Part shown: one piece after another, positions 16,515-24,828 of the stretch | Position numbering within the stretch: the first letter of the stretch is position 1 | How the letters are laid out: every line of letters starts with the position of its first letter | Assembly: GCA_050184295.1 (NCBI GenBank) | Contig: JBFXAM010000049.1 | Span: 1 to 31,200, forward strand | From: JBFXAM01 sp050184295 | GTDB taxonomy: Bacteria; Planctomycetota; Phycisphaerae; UBA1845; Fen-1342 | Length of the DNA stretch: 31,200 nt | Reading direction: 5' to 3' | Made by a program: the position numbers and the translations under genes | Notes under the pieces: generated by a model | What the model was told of the DNA's origin: nothing | Database searches by the model: none | What the model saw: the letters and a program-made list of their open reading frames with translations, nothing else

Positions 16515-18092
16515 ATGACATTCGATTCACGAGTCAACAGTCGGTTGCTGAGCCTGGTCTGGGCCGCGGCGCTCGCTTCCCCCGCGCTCGCCGCATTGGA
16601 GCCCGACTGGATCACCTCGATCCCCGTCGGCAGCTCGCTGAGCGCCGGAATGCAGGGAATGGTCGTCGCATCCGACGGTGTCACCTACGTCACCGGCACG
16701 GGCGGCTCTTCCGGAAACACCGACGTGGTGACGGCCGCGATCGGGGCCGACGGCGCCGTGCTCTGGACCCACACCTACAACGGACCGGCCAACTGGCACG
16801 ATCAGGCCCGCGGCATCGCGCGCGGACCGGACGGCGTGCTCTACGTCTGCGGCAACACGCCCGGGCCGGGCAATTACGCGAACGTGCTGTTGCTCAAGTA
16901 CGACGCCGCGAGCGGCGCGTTGATCGACACCATGCAGTTCAGCAGCGGCGCGTTCACGTCGGAATACGCCGGCTCCCTCGCCGCCGACGCGCAGGGAAAT
17001 GTCTACCTCGGCGGCGGTACGGTCGGCGACGGCGGCGATGCGCTGCTCATGAAAGTCGACTCGGCCGGCGGAATACAGTGGATCAAGACCTGGGACGGTC
17101 CCGCGAGCGCGCCCTATTCGCAGGACTCGGTCCAGGGCGTCGCGCTGCACCCGGACGGAAATCCCATCTTCATCATCCACGGAGTGATGGGTTCGCTTCA
17201 CCCGGACTACATCATCGCCAAGTACTCTGCGGTCGATGGCGCCGTAATCTGGGAAACCCGCTGGGGTCGGAACGGCGGTGATTTTCCGACCGAGATCGAG
17301 CTCGATGCGACCGGCGACGTGTTTGTCACGGGCACCGCCCTCGATGCGCTCGGGAACAATCGCTACGGGACAATCCGCCTGCGCGGCGACACCGGCGCGC
17401 TGCTCTGGGAGGCGTATGACGGCGTCGCCTATCACAACTCCGTCGACGCGCTGGCCCTCGACGGACGCGGCGGGGTCTACATCACCGGCCGCGTCGATCC
17501 CGATGGCGACCGGAGTAACTCAAACGACAATTTCTATTCGGTCAAACGCGACGCCGAGAGCGGCGCGCCGCTCTGGACGCACAGCTACGGCGCCAACTGC
17601 CTTTACTGCTTCGACGCGCCCGGCGACATCATCGCCGACGGCGCTGGAAACGTGATGCTCGTCGGAACGACCAGCTCGCCCCCCCATGCGGGCGACATGA
17701 TCCTCTTCCAACTCGACGCGCAGAGCGGCGGCGAGCTGAACCGCGGCGTCGTCGCCGGCACGCCGGAGGAAGTCGTCTCGGGCAATCGCCTGCGATTCGA
17801 CCGGTTGAAGAACCTGTTCGTCGGCGGGCGCCTCTACAACGCCAATACGGGCGCGGTCGGGATGTTGGCGCTGCGTTATGCGTCCCTCGCCGGCGGCCTG
17901 ACCGGCGACCTGAACTGCGACGCCGTCGTCAACAACTTCGACATCGATCCGTTCGTGCTCGCGCTGAGCGACCCGACCGGATACGCGGCGGCGTTTCCGA
18001 ACTGCAACGTCAATAATGCAGACGTGAACGGCGACGGGCTGGTGAACAATTTCGATATCGACCCGTTCGTCAGTCTGCTCCTCGAACCCTGA
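16515..18092 (+). CDS. SBBP-type propeller exported protein with dockerin-like tag (array gene 7)
   Basis: Protein of 525 residues. ATG at 16515 is supported by AGGGAG at 16503-16508; in-frame ATGs upstream (for example 16440) would add a basic stretch before the signal peptide (LLSLVWAAALASPALAA). The body has about eight repeats alternating [LI]-x-W-x-x-x-[YW] strands with DGxVYVTG turns: LWTHTYNGP and GPDGVLYVCGN, IQWIKTWDGP and HPDGNPIFI, IWETRWGRNGG and DATGDVFVTGT, LLWEAYDG and DGRGGVYITGR, LWTHSYG and DGAGNVMLVGT. This matches the SBBP beta-propeller repeat class. The tag (464-525) has DLNCDAVVNNFD (alanine for glycine in loop 1), linker SDPTGYAAAFPNC and DVNGDGLVNNFD. From this gene onward the linker carries DP rather than DA or DS. 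No catalytic motif seen. Confidence 0.87.
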   Translation: MTFDSRVNSRLLSLVWAAALASPALAALEPDWITSIPVGSSLSAGMQGMVVASDGVTYVTGTGGSSGNTDVVTAAIGADGAVLWTHTYNGPANWHDQARGIARGPDGVLYVCGNTPGPGNYANVLLLKYDAASGALIDTMQFSSGAFTSEYAGSLAADAQGNVYLGGGTVGDGGDALLMKVDSAGGIQWIKTWDGPASAPYSQDSVQGVALHPDGNPIFIIHGVMGSLHPDYIIAKYSAVDGAVIWETRWGRNGGDFPTEIELDATGDVFVTGTALDALGNNRYGTIRLRGDTGALLWEAYDGVAYHNSVDALALDGRGGVYITGRVDPDGDRSNSNDNFYSVKRDAESGAPLWTHSYGANCLYCFDAPGDIIADGAGNVMLVGTTSSPPHAGDMILFQLDAQSGGELNRGVVAGTPEEVVSGNRLRFDRLKNLFVGGRLYNANTGAVGMLALRYASLAGGLTGDLNCDAVVNNFDIDPFVLALSDPTGYAAAFPNCNVNNADVNGDGLVNNFDIDPFVSLLLEP

Positions 18093-18118
18093 ACGCCAAC
18101 GAGCTGTGCGACATGCTT

Positions 18119-18135
18119 AGACGAATCGATCGTCT
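18119..18135 (+). terminator. Stem-loop after array gene 7
   Basis: AGACGA/TCGTCT, a perfect 6-bp stem with loop ATCGA, starting 27 bp after the stop. No T-tract. Possible terminator or leader structure. Confidence 0.3.
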
Positions 18136-18243
18136 CGCCGCAACGGCGGTACTGATGCGCGCGAGTCGCGTGTGCCAGCGCCGGCGGCGCGCGGGCGTCG
18201 CACAGACGCCGAACGCCGACACTACCACGAAAGGGCTGCAGCC

Positions 18244-20463
18244 ATGACCACGCGCATCTGTACACTTCGCATTCCGCACCGCTTGCTCGCCGCAAGCGCG
18301 GCCGCTCTGCTCTCAGTCTTCGCGCAAGCCGAGCCGGAATTCAGAGTCGTCAACCCCGGTAACACGGGCATTCCCGGATACAGCGACATGATGCTCGTGG
18401 AGTTTGGGCCGGACGGTCGCCTCTGGGTCCACGGTCGCGACTTCTTCTGGCAAACGGGCGGCGTGGCGGCGCTGGATTTCGAAACGGGCCTGTGGAAAAC
18501 CTACTCCAGCCGCGAGACCCCGCTCGATCCGTGGTGCTACGACATGGCCTTCGCAGCCGACGGTTCAGCCTGGATCGCCGGTGCCAACGTCATCGCGCAC
18601 CTCCACGCCGACGGCGAAACGTTCACGGCGTACACGCCGACGAGCACGGGCGTTCTCGCCACCGGGTCGTACGGCATGATCGACATCGACGCAAACGGCC
18701 ACGTGTGGGCGTCCAACTGGGGCTCGGTCGACGTGGGCGGGGGACTGTTCGAGTTCGACGGGACGCAGTGGGTACGACATCTCGAACCGTGGATGCTCGC
18801 CTGGACCGGCGTCCCGCCGGCGCCGGCTCTCAACGTCTGTGCACGCGCCAACGGCGACGTGTGGGCCACGTTTATCACGGCTCCCGGTTGCATGGGGCTC
18901 TATCGCAACGGGCAATGGACCCAGGTCACGAACGGACCCGTCATGATCCACATGGCGGAAACCCCCGACGGCACGCTCTACGGCGTCGACGCCTACGGAG
19001 CCTATCGCATGAACGACGCCAATCAGCAGTGGGTGCGGATCGGCTCCTTCGGCTCGCCGTCCATTACCGTCGATCCTCAGACGCACGACCTGTACATTCG
19101 TCCCGATCTCAACACGGTGATGCGCTATGAAGCTGCATCCGGACAGTGGTTGCCGTTTGCGACGTTTCCCGGTTGGGTGGACGCCGTCGGCGTGGCGCCG
19201 GACGGCGACGTGTGGATCGCGGCCGAGACCTGGCCGACCCATCGCGACCTGCATCACTACCGCAAGGACGGCACGCTGCTACGTGTGTACAACCGCTCGA
19301 ACACCGGCATGCCGGATTACTTTCCCCCGTGGATGTATCGCGATCGCGATGGCATGATGTGGTTTACCGACTCCGTATATGGCGCCACGCGAGTGGAGCC
19401 GGGCGGCAATTGGCGCAACTTCGGCACTCACAACGGCGAGGAAGAAGTGTATCCGGGCTGGGTGTTCCCCGTCAGCCTGCCCTGGTGGCAGACTCCCGGC
19501 GCCGACGCCTGGGCCGAGGCGCCCAATCAGGTTTATCAAGACACGCAGGGCAACTTCTGGTTCCGCGGACCGAACTACGTCGCACGGAGTGCCGGCGATG
19601 ACCTCTCGCAGTGGACATTCTGGCAACCGGGGCAGAGCGGACTGCCCTGGCTGATCGACTCGCTGGGCGAAGACTCCCAGGGCGACATCTGGGTCGGGAA
19701 CGAGTATTCGCTGTTACGACTGAGCGGCGGAGCGTGGGTCGAAATGCCCATCGGAATCCCCGGCCAGTTCGCGCCGATCGGACTGACTCAGGGTAAGGAC
19801 GGCGAACTGTACGCGGTGCGCGTGGCGACGGTGTATCACGTCGCCAACCAGAGCGCCACGCCGATGTTCTCGCTGCCCGATGGATTTGGCGTCATCACCG
19901 ATCTCGAAGTGGACGCGCAGGGCGATTTGTGGATCGGCACGCCCGATCACGGACTGGTGTTCTGGGATGGCGCGACGACGACAATCTACACGCCGGCCAA
20001 TTCGGGCCTCGCCGAATCGGCGGTGCTGGACATCGCCATTCGTCCGAGCGACGGCCTTGTGGCAATCGCCACATCGCAGCAGTTTGCGCCGCCCTACGAC
20101 GGCGGTGTGACCGTCTTCGACGGCGACGCGTGGACCAGCTACAACTACGGAGAGAGCTTCCTGCCGCACTATGCCGTCGGCGATATGGAATTCGACGCCG
20201 AAGGTCATCTTTGGGTAGGCGTACTGAACCACGGAGCTGTGCAGATATTCATCGGCGACGCGCCGCCCACGCCCGGCGATCTGAACTGCGACGGCATGGT
20301 GAACAACTTCGACATCGACCCGTTCGTGCTCGCGCTGACCGACCCGGCGGCCTACGAAGCGGCGCATCCGGGCTGCGATATCCGCGGTGCGGATACGAAC
20401 GATGACGGGCAGATCAACAACTTCGACATCGACGCGTTCGTCGCACTCGTGACCGGACCCTGA
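18244..20463 (+). CDS. Reg_prop-like double propeller exported protein with dockerin-like tag (array gene 8)
   Basis: Protein of 739 residues from ATG 18244 (AAAGGG about 9 nt upstream; the frame is open to 18172 but without an exporting N-terminus). Signal peptide PHRLLAASAAALLSVFAQA. Fourteen repeats of the type D-xx-G-xx-W-[IV]-G can be counted, such as GPDGRLWVHGR, AADGSAWIAGAN, DANGHVWASNW, APDGDVWIAAE, DSQGDIWVGNE, DAQGDLWIGTPDHG and DAEGHLWVGVLNHG, which fits two seven-bladed propellers. The motif resembles the periplasmic sensor propellers of hybrid two-component kinases (Reg_prop), but here there is no transmembrane segment or kinase. The tag (678-739) reads DLNCDGMVNNFD and DTNDDGQINNFD, ending FVALVTGP. 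Ligand and role unknown. Confidence 0.87.
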   Translation: MTTRICTLRIPHRLLAASAAALLSVFAQAEPEFRVVNPGNTGIPGYSDMMLVEFGPDGRLWVHGRDFFWQTGGVAALDFETGLWKTYSSRETPLDPWCYDMAFAADGSAWIAGANVIAHLHADGETFTAYTPTSTGVLATGSYGMIDIDANGHVWASNWGSVDVGGGLFEFDGTQWVRHLEPWMLAWTGVPPAPALNVCARANGDVWATFITAPGCMGLYRNGQWTQVTNGPVMIHMAETPDGTLYGVDAYGAYRMNDANQQWVRIGSFGSPSITVDPQTHDLYIRPDLNTVMRYEAASGQWLPFATFPGWVDAVGVAPDGDVWIAAETWPTHRDLHHYRKDGTLLRVYNRSNTGMPDYFPPWMYRDRDGMMWFTDSVYGATRVEPGGNWRNFGTHNGEEEVYPGWVFPVSLPWWQTPGADAWAEAPNQVYQDTQGNFWFRGPNYVARSAGDDLSQWTFWQPGQSGLPWLIDSLGEDSQGDIWVGNEYSLLRLSGGAWVEMPIGIPGQFAPIGLTQGKDGELYAVRVATVYHVANQSATPMFSLPDGFGVITDLEVDAQGDLWIGTPDHGLVFWDGATTTIYTPANSGLAESAVLDIAIRPSDGLVAIATSQQFAPPYDGGVTVFDGDAWTSYNYGESFLPHYAVGDMEFDAEGHLWVGVLNHGAVQIFIGDAPPTPGDLNCDGMVNNFDIDPFVLALTDPAAYEAAHPGCDIRGADTNDDGQINNFDIDAFVALVTGP

Positions 20464-20530
20464 TCGGACGGCAGCGGCGTGTGGAATTCCCCGACCCACA
20501 TGCGGACTCAAGAAGAAAGGAACTGCACAC

Positions 20531-21772
20531 ATGCGTAACTTTCTGAAGATCACCGTCTTTCTCGCGGTCGCGAGCGTCGTCCTTTCCCCCGCCCCCGCCG
20601 CCGGCGACGGGACCTACCGCCTGGTGATCATCGAACCCTGGAACACCAGCTACAGTCTCGCCGTGTCGAGCGTGGACGGGCTGAACAACCTGAACCAGGT
20701 GACCGGATGCGCCACGCCGCTCAGCGGCGGGTGCTCGTTTCTCTGGACGCTCGAAACCGGCAAGGTGCCGATCAACGTGGCCGGACCCATCAACGATCTC
20801 GGCGTGATCACGGCCGCCGGCTACATTCGTTGGCCGGACGGCACCCTCCAGGAGATGGATGGCGCGATGGCCGCGGGCGCGGACCTCAACTACGCCAACG
20901 TCGTTGTCGGTGCGGATGGACCTCTCCATACCTGCGAGTATCCGCCGTACTTTCCCAACCGTGAGGCTGTGGTCTGGAGTCCGGAGGGCGGCACCATTCT
21001 CGTGCAGCAGCAGCTTGGTGTATGGGCAGCCGACCAGGCCTGGGCCATCAACAACAACAATCAATTCGTCGGCGTCGTCTCGTCGACGGGCATGTGCGGA
21101 GATCAAAAGGCGTTCTACTACGACCTCAACACCGGCGAGCACATCGATTTGCACAGGCTCGTGACCGGCAGCGCCTCGGGCATCACCCACGCCGTCGACA
21201 TCAACGACGCAGGTCGGGTGGTCGGCGACGGACCGGTGACCATGGGCGGCAGCGCCTTCCTGTGGAGCAGCAGCGCGGGGCGCACGATCCTCCCCGACCT
21301 GCCCGGCACGCTGCCCGGATACTCCATTCCGAGCTCGATCAACAACGCCGGTCGCGTCGTCGGTCAGGCGATCGTCAACGAGGAGTGGCGCGCGTGGATC
21401 TGGGACCAGGCCGGCGGCATCCGCGACCTCAACGAATTCGTGCGCGACCTGCCCACGAATTTCCGCATCGTCGAGGCCAAGAAGATCAACGACAACGGCT
21501 GGATCATCGGCCGCGGACAGTATGGCGCCTGGAGCCCCGAACGCGCGGTCGTCCTGATCCCAATCACGGGCGCCGTCGCCGACTTGAACTGCGATGGCGC
21601 TGTGAACACATTTGATATCGACCCGTTCGTGATGGCGCTCGCCGATCCAGCCGGCTACGAGTCGCATTATCCGAACTGCGATCGCGCGCTGGCCGACGTC
21701 AACCGCGACGGCCGCGTGAACGCGTTCGACATCGATCCATTCGTGGCGTGTCTCGTGGGAAGCTGCCCTTAG
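20531..21772 (+). CDS. HAF-repeat exported protein with divergent dockerin-like tag (array gene 9)
   Basis: Protein of 413 residues; ATG at 20531 with AAAGGA about 10 nt upstream. Signal peptide FLKITVFLAVASVVLSPAPAAG. Seven HAF-type repeats: GLNNLNQVTGC, PINDLGVITAA, DLNYANVVVGA, AINNNNQFVGV, DINDAGRVVGD, SINNAGRVVGQ and KINDNGWIIGR. It is the most distant of the three HAF paralogues in the run. The tag (350-413) is also the most divergent: it begins ADLNCDGAVNTFD and has DVNRDGRVNAFD, so the NNFD core found in nearly all other copies is NTFD and NAFD here. It ends FVACLVGSCP with the extra cysteine pair. A strong terminator follows. If the NN positions contact a partner, this protein could bind differently. 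Confidence 0.88.
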   Translation: MRNFLKITVFLAVASVVLSPAPAAGDGTYRLVIIEPWNTSYSLAVSSVDGLNNLNQVTGCATPLSGGCSFLWTLETGKVPINVAGPINDLGVITAAGYIRWPDGTLQEMDGAMAAGADLNYANVVVGADGPLHTCEYPPYFPNREAVVWSPEGGTILVQQQLGVWAADQAWAINNNNQFVGVVSSTGMCGDQKAFYYDLNTGEHIDLHRLVTGSASGITHAVDINDAGRVVGDGPVTMGGSAFLWSSSAGRTILPDLPGTLPGYSIPSSINNAGRVVGQAIVNEEWRAWIWDQAGGIRDLNEFVRDLPTNFRIVEAKKINDNGWIIGRGQYGAWSPERAVVLIPITGAVADLNCDGAVNTFDIDPFVMALADPAGYESHYPNCDRALADVNRDGRVNAFDIDPFVACLVGSCP

Positions 21773-21812
21773 CCGCCCGACCGCGGACGCGCGTCGTCCG
21801 AATCCGCCCGCG

Positions 21813-21870
21813 CCCGCCGCCCGGTGCAAACGCGAACCCCCGCGCGTTCGCACCGGGCGGCGGGTTCATT
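21813..21870 (+). terminator. Strong intrinsic terminator after array gene 9
   Basis: Arms of 21 nt at 21813-21833 and 21844-21864 pair at 20 of 21 positions, with a 10-nt loop, followed by TTCATTT. The stem is nearly all G-C. It starts 41 bp after the stop codon. This is the clearest terminator in the window and splits the run into at least two transcription units. Confidence 0.8.
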
Positions 21871-22003
21871 TGCGACAGCACCGGCGGATCGGATATGCTG
21901 GGCGCCGCGGAGCGTTGAGTCGCGACCGTCGGCGGCATACCCGGCCCTCGTCCGCGCCGCCTCGGTGCGCAGACCCTTCTCCTCCGACCGAACCACACAC
22001 CAC
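21871..22003 (+). promoter_or_regulatory. Leader of array gene 10
   Basis: Between the strong terminator and the next ribosome binding site. A new transcript should start here if the terminator works. No reliable promoter pair can be read; no gene is seen. Confidence 0.35.
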
Positions 22004-22014
22004 GGAGGCGGACG

Positions 22015-24651
22015 TTGTGCAAGTACGTGCTGTATTTCCCCCTTCTCGGACTCCTGTCGGTGGCACCCCTCGTTGCGGGTCCGCCGGTGGATAAACTCGA
22101 CGCACAGCAGGTTTCAGCGGCGGTCGTGGCCGGCGGGTTCGTCGTGCCGCAGCACGTGTCGCCGGACGGCGAGCCGTTCATCTGGCGCGCCGATCTCGAC
22201 CCCTGCGACCCGCTGATCGCGACGCTCCGCGGCGCGGCGCGCGACGGCGACGGGGCGGACGACGGCGGCATCGCCGGCACCGGCCTCATGTCGCAACTGC
22301 TGCTCACGAGCGACAACGCGGAGGGCGACTCGCCTTCCGACGCCGCCTTCACGCCCGACGTCGCCCGCGTCGTGATCGCGCATCGCGACAGCCGCAACCT
22401 GGTGCTCTTTGACGCGGCCACGCGTGATCCGGTCGGCGTGGTCGCGCTCAGCGGCTCGCCGACGGCGCTGGCGATCACGCCGGACGGCACGCGCGCCGTG
22501 ACTGCGAACATGTGGGAGGACACCGCGTCGATCGTCGATCTCACGACACTCGCCGAAATCGCGATCGTTCCGGTCGGCGACCAGCCCGGAGCGGTGCGCA
22601 TCATGCCCGACGGCGTCACCGCCGCGGTCGGAAACATGGTTTCTGCAAGCGTCTCGGTCATCGACATCCCGAGCGCGACCGAGCTGCGGCGGATCGGCGG
22701 CGTGAATTTCACGGGCGGGCTGTCCGTCAACTTCGAGGCGGGCGCGATCGCGTTCAACTTCAGCAACTTCGAGGTCGCCGACGCGGACACGGTCGTCAAC
22801 CCGGACTTCTTCAACGCGCGGGTCCAGTTCGTCGACGTGCGCACCGGCGCCGTCACGAACGTCGCGACCCTTGCCTCGCCGCGCGCCATCGCGGTTCGTG
22901 CGGATCGCGCCCAGGCCGTGGTCGCGCACACCTCGACCGTCGGCCAGATCAGCGTGCTGGACATTCCACTGCGGAGCGTCGACCGCACGATCGCCATCGG
23001 GGCCGACCTGTTCGGCTCCATCAGCATCAGCCCGAGCGGTTCGCATGCGGCGGTTACGGTGTTGAACGCGACCCGCGTCGTGAACCTGACCACGGACGCG
23101 GTCTCCAGCAGCCTCGCGACGCTCTCGATCAACCGCCTGCTCTCCTGCGCGGACGGCACGCACGTGCTCTGCGTTGGATTCTCCGGCGCTCTGATCAACT
23201 ACGCCTCGGCAACCATCGTCCGCACGCTCAATAGCATCGTCAGCGTCGAGGTCGGGGCCGTGTCCCCGACCGGCCCGCGCGGCGCAATGGCGGCGACGAC
23301 CTTTGGCGAAGACCTGCTCTTTGTGAATACCAACGGCGCCGCAGGCTTTCTCGAAGGACAGACCACGTCCGGCCCGCCGGAGGAGATGGACCACACCCGC
23401 ATGGTCGCGGTCTCGGCGGACGGCTCGCGCGCGATTGCCTCGGGCATTCACAGCGACAGCGTCAGCGTCGTCGATCTCGACAACCGCGCCGTGCTCGGCG
23501 TGCGGCGCGTCGGCGATCGCCCGGCGGGCGTCGCGTTCACGCCGGACGGCACGAAGGCCGCGGTCGCGAATCTCGACTCCACCTTCCTCTCGGTGGTCGA
23601 CGTCGGCGCGCTGACCGTGTCGAGCGTGCCGATCTCCCGTCGCGCCGGCGAAGTGGTGGTCTCTCCGGACGGCCAGTTCGCGTACGCCGCGGTGGTCGCC
23701 GACGGCGACGGCGTCTGGCGCGTCAACCTCAACACGCTCGCAACCGTCGGCCCCAAACTGCTCACAGGAAACATGGGCGCCGTCGGATATCTCTTTCAAC
23801 AGAACAGCGGAATTGCGCTCAGCCACGACGGCGCCACGCTGGTCACCTGCAACAGCTTCGACAACAACATTTCCATCATCGACACCGCGACCTGGACCGA
23901 GTCGCGACGGCTGCCGGTCGGCACGTTTCCCACGCGCGCCATCTTTTCGGCGGACGACACGCGCATCTACGTCTCCAACAAAAACAGCGACACCGTCTCG
24001 GTGGTGAGCAACGCGGGCGCAGGTTCCGCCGTTCTGTCCACCATCACGGTCGGCGATCAGCCGCTCGACCTGGCGCTTTCTCCTGACGAGACACGGCTCT
24101 ACGTGCTCGACTGGGGCAACCCGCGCGTCTCGGTGGTGAATCTGCCGGGCACGACCGTGGCGGCCAGTGCGCCGTTGCCGAACCCGCCCGCGGGCATGCA
24201 GCTCACGCCCGCCGGCGACAAGCTGCTGGTCGTCACCGGGAACTACACGCTTTCGATCGGACCCGGTCCCCGCGTCGCGTATGCGCAGAACGGCCAGGCG
24301 CTGCTCATCGACACCGCCGCCATGACCGTCGACGAAACGATCCAGACCGGACACCCGCCCGCGCAGCTCGCGCTTCACGGCGCGTCCGGCCTCGGCGTCG
24401 CCACCGCGCCCGTCGGCGACGGACTCCTGCTCATCGATCTGCCCGGCGGAATGCCCGGCGACATGAACTGCGACGGCGTTGTGAACAACTTCGACATCGA
24501 TCCGTTCGTGCTCGCGCTCACCGACCCCGCGGGCTACGCGGCTGCGTTTCCGGACTGCGACATCAACAACGCCGACGTGAACGACGACGGGCTCGTCAAC
24601 AACTTCGACGTCGACCCGTTCGTGGCGTGTCTCCTCGGCGCGTGTCCGTAG
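22015..24651 (+). CDS. YVTN-type propeller exported protein with dockerin-like tag (array gene 10)
   Basis: Protein of 878 residues, the longest in the run. TTG at 22015 is the best start because GGAGG (22004-22008) sits 6 nt upstream; the next in-frame candidate is GTG at 22027. Signal peptide VLYFPLLGLLSVAPLVAG. The body has about sixteen YVTN-like repeats of the form [AGL]-x-[AVI]-x-[TS]-P-D-G-T-x-A-x-[VA], each closing with SVVDL or similar: ITPDGTRAVTANMWEDT, MPDGVTAAVGN, FTPDGTKAAVAN, SPDGQFAYAAV, SADDTRIYVSNKNSDT and SPDETRLYVLDWG. Such propellers occur in surface-layer and adhesion proteins. The tag (815-878) reads DMNCDGVVNNFD, linker TDPAGYAAAFPDC, DVNDDGLVNNFD and FVACLLGACP. It opens the unit after the strong terminator. 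No enzyme motif seen. Confidence 0.88.
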   Translation: MCKYVLYFPLLGLLSVAPLVAGPPVDKLDAQQVSAAVVAGGFVVPQHVSPDGEPFIWRADLDPCDPLIATLRGAARDGDGADDGGIAGTGLMSQLLLTSDNAEGDSPSDAAFTPDVARVVIAHRDSRNLVLFDAATRDPVGVVALSGSPTALAITPDGTRAVTANMWEDTASIVDLTTLAEIAIVPVGDQPGAVRIMPDGVTAAVGNMVSASVSVIDIPSATELRRIGGVNFTGGLSVNFEAGAIAFNFSNFEVADADTVVNPDFFNARVQFVDVRTGAVTNVATLASPRAIAVRADRAQAVVAHTSTVGQISVLDIPLRSVDRTIAIGADLFGSISISPSGSHAAVTVLNATRVVNLTTDAVSSSLATLSINRLLSCADGTHVLCVGFSGALINYASATIVRTLNSIVSVEVGAVSPTGPRGAMAATTFGEDLLFVNTNGAAGFLEGQTTSGPPEEMDHTRMVAVSADGSRAIASGIHSDSVSVVDLDNRAVLGVRRVGDRPAGVAFTPDGTKAAVANLDSTFLSVVDVGALTVSSVPISRRAGEVVVSPDGQFAYAAVVADGDGVWRVNLNTLATVGPKLLTGNMGAVGYLFQQNSGIALSHDGATLVTCNSFDNNISIIDTATWTESRRLPVGTFPTRAIFSADDTRIYVSNKNSDTVSVVSNAGAGSAVLSTITVGDQPLDLALSPDETRLYVLDWGNPRVSVVNLPGTTVAASAPLPNPPAGMQLTPAGDKLLVVTGNYTLSIGPGPRVAYAQNGQALLIDTAAMTVDETIQTGHPPAQLALHGASGLGVATAPVGDGLLLIDLPGGMPGDMNCDGVVNNFDIDPFVLALTDPAGYAAAFPDCDINNADVNDDGLVNNFDVDPFVACLLGACP

Positions 24652-24759
24652 CCGGCGCCGCGGAACCGGGCATCTCCGACGCGCGACGCCGTGCATGAAA
24701 CGGCGAGCGCCGCGACATGCGCGCTGCGAAGGGTCGAGGGAGTGGCGCCGCCCGTTCGC

Positions 24760-24778
24760 GCGGTCCCGGCGGGACCGC
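24760..24778 (+). promoter_or_regulatory. Perfect hairpin in the leader of array gene 11
   Basis: GCGGTCCC-GGC-GGGACCGC, an 8-bp perfect stem with a 3-nt loop, about 50 nt before the start codon. It lacks a T-tract. It may be a leader structure or a weak terminator of gene 10. Confidence 0.35.
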
Positions 24779-24828
24779 CGACGGCGGCCGCGGGCCTGCT
24801 CGATCGCGCAGTTCGAAGGAGTGCGAAC

